DNA from: Conidiobolus incongruus B7586
Taxonomy: Eukaryota; Entomophthoromycota; Entomophthoromycetes; Entomophthorales; Conidiobolaceae
DNA length: 37,948 bases
NCBI GenBank assembly: GCA_000697335.1
Contig: JNEM01016705.1
Coordinates: 1-37,948, forward strand
Direction of reading: 5' to 3'
A model generated the notes under the pieces. That model was not told where the DNA came from. It made no database searches and saw nothing but the letters and a program-made list of their open reading frames with translations. This document shows positions 26,480 through 36,829 of the stretch, piece after piece; positions within the stretch are counted from its first letter, which is position 1; the number at the start of each line of letters is the position of its first letter. A program made the position numbers and the translations under genes.

Positions 26480-27020
26480 ACTTTGTAACCCGTCGAACCA
26501 CTTCAGGCTGAGGTGAACCCCTCGTCAAAATCAGCTGACAGGGTGCATTGGGAACCTTGCCCTCCTTGGAATCTGCATTGTGCGACTCTTGAAAGTGGCT
26601 GCATTGGTGAGCTTATAGATTCCGATAAATGAGAATAGACTATCATTAACTCTCAAAAAAAGGAAAGCGAATATATTTTAATAGAACGCTTATCTGGGGC
26701 TCGGCTCGCCAGCTATGGCTCAACTTTAAGGCCTCAAAAGATATCATTGTTAAAAATTAACTTATTTCAAAGCTATTCTATCAGTTTTATTTGCATTATT
26801 TGGTCGGGATAAATTCAGACAAATTGGTCACTATCAACACACATACGGTAAAACATTCCTCAGCACTGTGCACAATGCTCGCTATCTTGCTAGGCATGTA
26901 TGTGACTTAACTTATCAGACTTGTCCTGGACGTACTATCAACCTCTGAAATCAGCGATCTGACTACCTTGACTCTGGCTAGTATTACCGAGCACGTGATA
27001 GAAGTATTTAATTACAAAGT
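26480..27020. mobile_element. G+C-rich island with 9-bp inverted ends, possible old mobile element
   Basis: A 541-bp island clearly richer in G+C than its flanks, bounded by ACTTTGTAA (26480-26488) and its exact inverse TTACAAAGT (27012-27020). Inside these, TGTAA...TTACA would also suit LTR termini, but no direct target duplication is visible, so the class is open. A palindromic CACTTCAGGCTGAGGTG lies near 26497-26513, and GGAATCT/AGATTCC (near 26570 and 26619) can pair. CACGTGAT at 26992-26999 recurs in the second island (28736-28743). Short open frames exist on both strands but none resembles a known protein. Treated as a fossil. Confidence 0.35.
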
Positions 27021-28443
27021 TTTTAATTGTTCTTTGATTCAAATTGAGTCAATTATCTTTAAAATGATTGATCATCTAAGCTGTCAAATAATAGAGATAT
27101 TATATTGAATTGATTGGCCATAATGGTGATTGCGTAATAGTAATAGTTAAAATGATATCTATTATAACTTAAATTAGTTTGATTATCAAGTGCTCTAATA
27201 TTTTCAATTGAAAATAACTAATATATTGTAAATAATATGGCATGGATTAATTTGAAATATATAATGGTTTTAAGACTAAGTTCGGTAATTATAAGTTTTT
27301 ATTTTAATAAAATACACAATGAAAGAGCAAAAGTAATACCACTTTAATAATCAATATCTTCTTTTTCAATTTCATAATTCCGTATTAATAATTATTGCCT
27401 AGCCCTTTTACTTACCCTTTACAGCTCATCTTGAAAATTTGACTATTTATTTTAAAATACAAAGTTAAAATATCATTAGTTCTTTTTTTCCAACCGAATT
27501 CTTTAACTTACCAATACAATCATAATTAAAGGGACTCAAATCTGATTAGTATAAAACATGGGGTAGTAAAGATCAGTCTTTTTCAATAAGCAAAAGTTTG
27601 GATTATTTTGGTTAAATGTAAATAGTTATTAATATATAAAAAGATACAAAATTGAATTTCTTTTACACCAATTATTGATATACCATTCCAAAAAATCTAA
27701 AATATATATTTTATAGTTCACTTTTGGTAATAATAATTAATGGAATGCTACATTATTGATAACTAAACCTATTAATATCATTCATTTATTTTCGAACAAT
27801 TTTTGATTCGGTATATATAACCGTGAATCTAATTTTTTACTCAAGTATTTTTTTCCCTTCAAATTATATTATATATTGGGATTTATTATTCATAAATTAT
27901 AAAAAATTTTTAGTATAATAAGATGGGCTTTATAATAATATAAATCTATAATCGATTTATATTTTCTTACTTATCCATTTAATTTCCAATAAAAGAATAA
28001 GGTACTCATATTTTTATTTTTCAATTAAATTGAAATTACTTCTTTTGATATGGTTATAATAAAGTTAATATTTAAATATAAAAATTTTGTTGGTTTTTAA
28101 ATATGATTAAAGGTGAAATTTGAAAAAAATCTTTACAATTATATATATATTTCTTTAGTTTTTATAAAGTTCCGATTGTACACAAAAAGTAAGTTTTTTA
28201 TAATCGATTTTCCAGCTTTTAGTTGATTAAACTATGATTTAATTTTATGACACAATAGCTCTTTGTCATTGGTTACTATTTGTATATTTTAATCAATATT
28301 TGATATTGAATAATTTATATAAATTGATATTTTAATATATACCTTTTATTTGACTCTGGTAAATTTTTAAAATTTAATAATATTCATTCAAAATACCTTA
28401 ATTCAAATTTCAAATGAAAATTATATTATACATATTAATATAT
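27021..28443. other. Intergenic, no gene seen
   Basis: AT-rich stretch between the two G+C-rich islands; no feature recognised. Confidence 0.5.
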
Positions 28444-28777
28444 TGTCGCGGATCGGGAGGTCCGCTCGCCTTTCAATTTTAACCGTCCGTCAAGATTCCA
28501 GATGTAATCCACTCACAAATATCAGGAACAACCCTTGCACAATGGAAAATTCCAGACTATAGCAGAAGCTGGAGCCTCAACACATTGGCCAAGGATCAAC
28601 CACACTATAAAATAGTCACTGGACAGATATTTGCTGAGGGATCACTTCAATCAGGGCCAAGCCCTAGATCTTGCTATTTTAATAAAACTCCTCTAAAGTA
28701 TCTAGTTAGCCATCTTTGGCCCGTTTCATCGAGCTCACGTGATCTTTATCGCAAGACTACTTCCCAGAAGCCTTGCA
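28444..28777 (+). mobile_element. Probable solo LTR of a retrotransposon
   Basis: A 334-bp G+C-rich block starting TGTCGCGG and ending CTTGCA (TG...CA), flanked by the direct 4-bp repeat ATAT (28440-28443 and 28778-28781). It has a TATA-like TATAAAATA at 28606-28614 and an AATAAA at 28681-28686, in the order expected of U3-R-U5. A 7-bp stem with a GGGA loop sits at 28448-28465. No internal region (primer-binding site, gag or pol) follows, so it is read as a solo LTR fossil left by recombination. Family is not identifiable; ends look whole, suggesting moderate age. The flanks are AT-rich, so the 4-bp duplication is weak evidence. An open frame through it to 28800 is taken as incidental. Confidence 0.5.
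28448..28465 (+). repeat. G+C-rich hairpin at the start of the probable LTR
   Basis: GCGGATC-GGGA-GGTCCGC: seven pairs (one G-U) with a GGGA loop, striking in a genome this AT-rich. Short inverted repeats near LTR starts are common; a function is not shown. Confidence 0.7.
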
Positions 28778-31700
28778 ATATTTATTATGATGAACTATGA
28801 ACAGATTCATTATTATGTAGAATTATATTCAAATAATATATTACTATAATTTGCAAATTTAAATTTCTAACTTGGAACAAGCCAATTAATAAAGTGGGAA
28901 TAAAAGAAATATTATAACTATCATATGTTCATCTTGTCAAAAGGCAAGCAAAGTCTCTCCATTTCAGATTTGATTTCAATATAACTTGATTTACTTAAAT
29001 TATAAATTAGTCAAAAAAACAATTAAAAATATAAGTATATTAGATTATAACTGAACCTTAAATAGACTAAAAATATAATTAATATCAATTTGTTTTAGTT
29101 TAATTCATATCCTATTTTATATAGTAAAAGTGTTTAAGAAATATACTATTAATATCAATATATAATCCATTGCTAAAGAATAAAAAATCCTTAGGTTGAA
29201 AGATATAGCCAGTATTATTAATACCAAAATAAGAACTATTTTAAAAAATAAATGTAATTTTTAAGTATAGAAATTAATAATAATAGATTTTATCAATTAA
29301 TAATAATAATAATAATAATAAATATATAATAAATATATAATAAAAAATAAAATATATTATAAATTTTAGAAAATTAATTAAAATAGCGTTTAATTTAAAC
29401 AATGATGGTTAATTGCTTATAGCTAAGTTTATCATAAATTAGTTTATTGAAAAGGACTGGTTTTCATTGCCCTATCCCTTATACTCATCAAAATGAATCC
29501 TTGTGATTATGATTATTTTTGGTAAGTTGAAGAATTTGATTGGAAAAAAGATGTGATGATATTTTAACTCTTAATTAGAAATGTAATTTTGAAGGAAAAT
29601 CTAAAAAAAACTATGTAAAGGGTCCATGCAAACACCACTAGTATAGAACTATATCATTGAAAATAATGGAAGTTATTATTTATTATAATGACATTGCTTT
29701 TGTTTTAGTTTTTGATATTTTGTTAAAATCAACTTTCAATACTTTTAATTTTAATTTTAATCCGCAGTATATCACAATAAAATATATACCATTATTGTAA
29801 TGTATTTAAATTATTAGAGAGGAAAGTTAAAATTACTTATATATAAAATACAATATTACTCAAGTATTAAATTGAAATTTAAATAATTTAAATAATTATA
29901 TTGAAAAATCCCACGTGTTTAAGAATTTCACCTTTGTAATAATGAAAATAAACTCATTTAATTTGAATTTTATTCTTTTTCAAGTTTATTGATCATAATA
30001 CTAGTATTATTAAATATTCATTAAACATAATATTCTTAATAATTCAAAGTTAATTAATATTAACTATCATAATTAAAATATCCATTTTTTATAATTATTT
30101 CATAAAGTTTATTATTATATTTAATGTTTAACAATTAAATACATTTTCAAAGAACAGGATTAAATTTTAATTAACATTCTTTGTTAATAAGAATATTTTC
30201 TCTTTTAATATAATTATTAAATCATATTAAGAAATCAATAATTATAATAAATTTGAAAGAGAATTAATTTATATTAATATATTATAAAATTGTTACAAAT
30301 TTATTTTAACTAATTATTATTTATAGAATAAATTTATATAGTAGTATTATTTGAAAATATAAGAAATTAATTTGATTTTATATTTTATATTTTATATTTT
30401 GTGTATTATGTTTTTAATGTTGCTAATTAAATTAGCTTGGTATTCATACATTATATAATAATAATTATACATTGATTTTATTTAATCCTTTGTTCATGAT
30501 TATATAATATTATTAAATATTCAATGGTCAATAATAACATATTAATTAATAATGTTCTCATAACTAGATTTAAATATATTTCACAGTTTGAATTTTGAAA
30601 ATTTAGGTTGTATCTGATTTCATCACTAAAATAATAAAAGAAAAAAATATTTTATTGCAATATGTTTGGCTAGGTGTATACTCACTTATCAAGAGGTTGT
30701 TAGAGTTAATTACCGCATCAGATTATTGAGATCAATCAAAATTTAAAGATGATTTCTCTATGTATTGAATGAGTTCTAACTATTGATTGATACTGTAAAA
30801 CGAAGAAAAATTCTAAATATTGGATATTATACTAGAACATTTAATTCTTGATAATAATTAATTAGTTTCTATAATTTGACACTATCAGTTATATTATTTA
30901 TTTTATAATTGATATCAGGAAGATATATGTATATATAGAAATATACTAACAACATACTATTTTATCAAGTTCATTAATTAATTTTTCATTCATTATCTAA
31001 AATCATTGTGACTTGTTTAATATCATATTATTAATTAATTAATTGTTTTAATTTAATAACTCATATAATGAGTGATTTTTTTCAAAAGTTATAATACCTT
31101 TTATGATTAATTTTGATTATTTATCACTTTATATAGAACATTTAGTATCTCTTTGAGAATAATAGGTAAAATTATTCATGTTAATTAGGAAAAATTCCAC
31201 TCATTGATTATGTTCCTAAACTGTAAACTATGTAATGTGACATACACGAGAGTGAATCACATAATTTTACTGCTCAGAAAGTGATTAAAATAAGTCTTTA
31301 CATGATAAAAATTGCTATTTATTTCAATTAAATGAATGTGATTCAAGATCTCTAGAATCTTTAAAAGTTCGGTTGATGTAAATTTTGAAAAGGGGTTAAG
31401 GATAACATAGCAAATATTACATCAATTTTAGTTTGATGCATAAATTATTTTAGTGTAAAGGTCAAAATAAATACCAAAGTAAAATGACAATTTTTTGGTC
31501 TTTATTGGAATCTTTTTCAAAGTTCTATTTATTATTTAGCTATATTAAAGAATGAAGTCAATATAATAATAAAAAAGGTTAATAGCATTCAACTTGGTTA
31601 AAAGTAACGTCAACAATTATTTCATAAAATTATATAATATAAATCCATTCTTTAAAATTTTGAACGCGGTTATATATAAAAAATCCAAAAAGAATTAATT

Positions 31701-32958
31701 AATAATATTATAAAAACTTTAAATAAAAATTGGCTTCAGTTAAATCAAAATAATTCCAATAAAAAGCTTATAAATCATCAAATCAATTGAATCAATGAGT
31801 TGATCATTTGACTGAAAAATTGCTGCTGAAAGGCAATTATAATCAGCCGAATTTCAATACCCAATCTTACCCAACCTGAATTCTATAAATTTATCCAAAT
31901 TTTGATCTAATCTTTTAGTTCAATCAGTTGACTCCTATTTTACTCAAATCTTTATTATCAAAATTCCCAATACTGAATGATGAAACATTAAGAAAAAACA
32001 TTAAATCCATTTAGTTTTGAAAGTCACCCTCATTATCCATGAATATGTGAATAATTTGGAATTATTTTGGATGTTTGTGAAATTTATTATGTTGCATTAA
32101 TGTGCATTGAATATTCATGAAAAATACTCAAGTTTTAATAATAAAAAATTTACCAGTCTAAAAGATGTTTAATTTAATAATTAATTGATAATATTTAGAT
32201 TTTAAAGATAAACTACCAATCTTTTGTAATACAAATTTAATGCAATAAAATAAATTAATTTTATTAAAAGAATAAATAAATCAATTAAAATACCAATTTC
32301 AACCCAATTGAATTCTCTTAATTCCACTTCGCAGCAATGATTACATTATCAAATTCAATCGCTTTCTCCTTTTAGTACCTTGATTATTTTTTTCTGTAAA
32401 AATGCCCCAAATATTCGCGAAATAAGGCTCTTATCTTGGTATTTAGATTTTTTGGAAGCGGGATTGTTTTATTGATTGAAATTCAGGAGTTCTTAACTTC
32501 ATGAAAATTTACACTTCATATTCCAGATACTTAGGATGAATTACCCTTATTTGTTTAACTAACCATTATATTGGATATCATATTTTTGATTTATTTGGTG
32601 ATTAATATTAAATCGATTGATTTTTAAATTCTATATTTTAACTTATTTGGCTTCGTTTTAATGTAAATATTAGCTCAAAAAAGTGATAATGTAAATATAA
32701 ATCTTCAAAGTTATTTTACCCTGAATATAAATTAGGAAATTGAAAAGTTCTTAGTTCAAGTATATATACTTGGGGGATTTGTTCTGATTGCAATTAATAC
32801 TTTGAATACTGATAATTTCGTTAATTATTCTTTTTTTTAATTTTTAAAACTTAGTTAATAAGGATCTTTTTGCCTTATCGCTATTGTTGTCTAATCGATT
32901 TAAGCTCGTGATCTCGTTTTAATCGGAGCTAATATCAATTTTGAAGAAGTATTTCGAA
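28778..32958. other. Intergenic, 4.2 kb, no gene seen
   Basis: AT-rich, with an (AAT)n microsatellite (29299-29321) and a short tandem TATTT-type run near 30377-30400. No open frame of coding character. The last few hundred bases must contain the ATPase promoter; pyrimidine-rich stretches occur at 32820-32900 but no clear core element. Confidence 0.45.
29299..29321. repeat. (AAT)n microsatellite
   Basis: About seven to eight AAT/TAA units in intergenic DNA. Confidence 0.8.
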
Positions 32959-35900
32959 ATGCCTGAATTGGATCGTCAATTGAATCGCACTTTAACAGTC
33001 GAGTTTAGAACTTATTCCGTTCGTGTTGGTGAAGCGCGTAGATCTGGAGAGAATCGTGATGGTACCTTAAGCGAAGAATTGAAGGTGGACTACCACACAT
33101 TGTCCCTGGATCAACTTGAACAGCGTTATAACACTAGTATTAAAGCTGGTCTAGATGCTGCATCCGCAGCGAATCGACTTGCGAGAAACGGAAAAAATGT
33201 CATTTCGCCCCCTCCTTCTAACTATATGAAGAAATTTATTGATTATACCTTTGGTGGCTTTAGTACTTTACTTTGGATTGCTGCGATTATTTGTTTCCTC
33301 GCTTACCAACCCCTTGGTGGCAAAAATGCTGATCCAACCAATCTCGGGCTTGCAATTGTATTGCTGCTTGTCATTTTCATTCAAATCTTTTTCAATGCTT
33401 ATCAGGATTACAGCTCCAGCAAAGTCATGGACTCGATTAACAATATGCTGCCTTCTAATGTCATCGTTATTAGAAATAATAAGGAAGTCTCGATCCCTAC
33501 TTGTGATTTGGTAGTGGGTGATTTGGTCAATATTAAATATGGTAACAAGATTCCTGCTGATTTGCGTATTATTCAAACTTCTGACTTGAAGTTGGATAAA
33601 TCAATTTTAACTGGTGAAGTTGAGCCAGTCAATGGTACTGTTGATTGCACTGATGATAATCACTTGGAAAGTAAGAATGTTGCCTTAATGGGTACTTTGG
33701 CCACCAATGGTCAAGGTTTGGGTATCGTAGTTGGTACAGGTGATAAGACTGTAATGGGAAAAATCGCCAAATTATCTTCAACAGGCCAACAAAAGAAAAC
33801 TTTACTTCAGTTAGAAATCCAAAGATTCGTATATATCATTGCTGCATTATCAATAACTACTGCTGCCTTAATCCTCATTCTTTGGGGTGCTTGGTTAAAA
33901 GTGAGATTCCCAGAGTTCTTGAGTCTTTCCACTATTCTTGTCAACACTATCGCTGTTGTTGTCGCCTTCGTACCTGAAGGGTTACCTGTTGCCGTCACTC
34001 TTACACTCTCGTTAATTGCCCGTCGTATGGCTGCAAATAATGTACTTGTTAAGAATCTTACTACTGTCGAAACTTTGGGATCAGTTAACATAATTGCTTC
34101 CGATAAGACTGGTACTTTAACTCAAAATAGAATGACAGTCACCACTACAGTATTGGACAAACCCTGCAGTTTGAAAGATTGTTTCAATCTATACACTGAA
34201 GAACACCCTCAACTCCTCCAAATGATTGCTATTTCAGGTCTTTGTAATGGTGCAACTTTCGACCCTACTCAATTGGATTTACCTGTCGCTGAGCGTAAAA
34301 TAAACGGAGATGCTACTGATTCTGCTATCTTGCGCTATGCCGAAGAATTTGTCCCCCAAACTGCTCAATTGAATAAATATCAGAAACTTCAGGTCATTCC
34401 CTTTAACTCTAAGAACAAGTGGATGTTGAGCTTATACAAGCCTAAAGATTCTTTCAATCCCTTCCAAACTTCCAAGAGAGTTCTTATGATGAAAGGTGCC
34501 CCTGATGTCTTGGTCCCACATTGTAAATATATTTTAAACGACGAAGGAAAGGAGATACCTTTTGATGAAGAAGCCAAAAAATTTATTACTGAGCAACAAA
34601 TCCAATGGAGTAGTCAAGGCCAACGTGTTTTAATGCTCACTAGAGCTATTTTAGACGATGATATCGAATTCACCGAGCCCTCTAGTGAAGTTCCAATTTC
34701 TTCCATTGTTCCCAACTTGGCAATTGTTGGTCTTTTAGGTATTATCGATCCCCCAAGAGACCAAATCCCTGAAACTATTGCCAAATTCAAAGCCGCTGGT
34801 ATCAGAATCTTCATGGTTACTGGTGATTTCGCACTTACTGCTGCTGCCATCGCCAGACAAATTGGAATCTTGACTACTGAAAATCATGACGATTTGGATC
34901 GCTTGAGACATCGTCCTGATCCCCAATTTGATATTAGAGTTCATGGTGAAAAAGGAACTTCTCCAGATACTGTTAGATCTCTCGTTTTAACTGGTGCTGA
35001 AATCAACACCTTGACTCCTGAAGATTGGGAAAAAGTCTGTAGCTATGATGAAATTGTTTTCGCTAGAACTACTCCTGAACAAAAGTTGAGGATTGTTCAA
35101 GAATTCCAACAGAGAGATAATATTGTTGGTGTTACCGGTGATGGTGTCAATGACTCTCCAGCTTTGAAATGTGCCAATATTGGTATTGCAATGGGAGGAG
35201 GATCTGAAGTAGCTATGGAAGCTGCCCATATGGTGCTTTTGGATAACAATTTCAATTCCATTGTAGTTGCTATTGAAAACGGCAGATTGGTATTTGACAA
35301 TTTGAAGAAAGTTATCATTTACCTCTTACCAGCTGGTAGTTTTTCTGAAATGGTCCCTATTTTAATTAATGTTATCCTCGGTGTTCCTCTTCCGCTCAGT
35401 GCCTTCTTAATGATTATCATCTGTATTTGTACCGATATGATCAGTTCTTTGGCTATAATGTGTGAAAAACCAGAATCTGATCTCTTATTAAGACCTCCTA
35501 GAAGACCTAAACAAGACCGATTGGTGAATTTCAAATTACTCTTACACGCTTATGGATTTATTGGTATTCAAGAAACATTATATGCTCATATTGCTTACTT
35601 TACATACTTGAGACGAGCCGGAGGCTTTACACCATCCGATCTCTTACTCCTTTACGATAATTGGAAACCAGGTTTTAAGGGATACACTCAAGCAGAACTC
35701 GATCATTTCAATTTCACCGGTCAAACTCTCTTCTTCGTCACCTTAGTTATTATGCAATGCTGTGGTAACTTATTCAGCGTCCGCGTTAGAAAAGTCTCGA
35801 CATTCAGTCAAAATCCAGCTTTTGGACCTACTAAAAATCCCTATGTCATCCTCTCCATCATTGGCTCTGTATGCATCTGTTTAATGATAGTATATATTCC

Positions 35901-36054
35901 ATTCTTCAACAATGTCTTCAAAACCCGTCCCATTCCCTTGGAAAATTGGTTCATTCCCATTGGTTTTGCAATGCTACTTCTTATTGTTGAAGAATTTAGA
36001 AAGTTTTTGGTACGTAGATATCCCAGATCTTTCTTAGCTAAAATTGCTTGGTAA
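32959..36054 (+). CDS. Type IIC (Na+/K+-ATPase-like) P-type ATPase, alpha subunit
   Basis: Single exon, 1031 residues from the ATG at 32959 (the frame is open six codons upstream without an earlier ATG). Landmarks in order: LSLDQLEQRY...GL-A--A--LAR-G-N---PPP, the IIC N-terminus; FGGFS-LLWI-AI-CFLAY in M1; TGEVEP at 218-223 (A domain, where the family has TGES); PEGLP at 339-343 in M4; DKTGTLTQNRMTV with the phospho-Asp 382; MKGAPD near 511 (nucleotide domain); MVTGD at 619; TGDGVNDSPA at 726. M5-M10 follow. It is closest to animal Na,K/H,K-ATPases, but cation-site positions differ: by alignment Asn776 is Ser794, Asp804 is Cys822 and Asp926 is Gly936 (or Asn937), while Glu327, Glu779 and Asp808 equivalents stay (Glu340, Glu797, Asp826). 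The ion carried is therefore uncertain. No beta-subunit gene is in the window. Plasma-membrane location is inferred. Confidence 0.93.
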   Translation: MPELDRQLNRTLTVEFRTYSVRVGEARRSGENRDGTLSEELKVDYHTLSLDQLEQRYNTSIKAGLDAASAANRLARNGKNVISPPPSNYMKKFIDYTFGGFSTLLWIAAIICFLAYQPLGGKNADPTNLGLAIVLLLVIFIQIFFNAYQDYSSSKVMDSINNMLPSNVIVIRNNKEVSIPTCDLVVGDLVNIKYGNKIPADLRIIQTSDLKLDKSILTGEVEPVNGTVDCTDDNHLESKNVALMGTLATNGQGLGIVVGTGDKTVMGKIAKLSSTGQQKKTLLQLEIQRFVYIIAALSITTAALILILWGAWLKVRFPEFLSLSTILVNTIAVVVAFVPEGLPVAVTLTLSLIARRMAANNVLVKNLTTVETLGSVNIIASDKTGTLTQNRMTVTTTVLDKPCSLKDCFNLYTEEHPQLLQMIAISGLCNGATFDPTQLDLPVAERKINGDATDSAILRYAEEFVPQTAQLNKYQKLQVIPFNSKNKWMLSLYKPKDSFNPFQTSKRVLMMKGAPDVLVPHCKYILNDEGKEIPFDEEAKKFITEQQIQWSSQGQRVLMLTRAILDDDIEFTEPSSEVPISSIVPNLAIVGLLGIIDPPRDQIPETIAKFKAAGIRIFMVTGDFALTAAAIARQIGILTTENHDDLDRLRHRPDPQFDIRVHGEKGTSPDTVRSLVLTGAEINTLTPEDWEKVCSYDEIVFARTTPEQKLRIVQEFQQRDNIVGVTGDGVNDSPALKCANIGIAMGGGSEVAMEAAHMVLLDNNFNSIVVAIENGRLVFDNLKKVIIYLLPAGSFSEMVPILINVILGVPLPLSAFLMIIICICTDMISSLAIMCEKPESDLLLRPPRRPKQDRLVNFKLLLHAYGFIGIQETLYAHIAYFTYLRRAGGFTPSDLLLLYDNWKPGFKGYTQAELDHFNFTGQTLFFVTLVIMQCCGNLFSVRVRKVSTFSQNPAFGPTKNPYVILSIIGSVCICLMIVYIPFFNNVFKTRPIPLENWFIPIGFAMLLLIVEEFRKFLVRRYPRSFLAKIAW

Positions 36055-36829
36055 AAGAATTAATTTAAATCAATTATTATATATATTATATATATATATA
36101 TTTGTTAATAAATAAATATTTATCCTTTATCTTTATCAATTAATTAAGTTGATCGGTTTTAATTACTTTACAATATTTTCATTAATTAATAATTTCAATT
36201 ATTTGTATTATATTATAAAAAATTACTAATTTTATATTCATTAATTTTCATTTTTAAATATTTTATAAAATATTAATTAATTTTAAAATTGAAAATTATG
36301 AAAAATTTTAACATTTATTATATATTATCAATTAATTTTTTGATTTAAATACATTATATCTAAAATCTATAATATTTTTTTAGAAAAAATATTTGAAAGA
36401 AGAAACCTGAAAACATTTGAAAGATAGTGTGTGCATAATCTAGATCAAGCTAAGTTGTTACATCTTAATTAATCATCATAATATTTTCATAAATACAAAT
36501 AAATTTGAAAATATGATTTTGTAATTTATATAAACAATTTATATTTAATTAAAATAATAATTATAATCAATGACATTTATTCATTCCTTGAAAAATATGT
36601 ATTTTATTTATTTGGTGAATGAATAAAAAATATCTAATTTAAAATACACAAATAATTTTGAAATTAATAATTGAATATATTTGTATTTAAAATTTATAGT
36701 ATTTAAATGTAAACAAATCAAAATTTTTATTATTAGTGTAAAAATTAAGTAATAACACAATTTTGAAATTAAAATTAAACAAATAAACTAATAAATAATA
36801 TATAAAAATTAATAAATATTATAAAATTA
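36055..36829. other. 3' flank of the ATPase gene, no gene seen
   Basis: AT-rich, with a (TA)n-rich run at about 36078-36102. Base composition becomes more extreme toward the right-hand relic. Confidence 0.5.

Noticed and set aside
26480-27020. 5S rRNA, U-snRNA, SRP RNA or tRNA in the G+C-rich island
   Set aside because: No box A/B pair, no conserved 5S or snRNA core; a GGTTCGAC on the minus strand has no matching cloverleaf.
28585-28800. Open frame of 71 codons that could be called a small gene
   Set aside because: It has no ATG start and runs through what looks like an LTR with TATA and AATAAA signals; the higher G+C of the block explains the absence of stops.
32941-32958. Upstream TTG as start of the ATPase
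   Set aside because: Nuclear fungal genes start with ATG; the ATG at 32959 precedes the family-like N-terminus.
34389-35534. Several open frames on the strand opposite the ATPase gene
   Set aside because: They are antisense shadows of a long conserved coding region, with no family resemblance of their own.
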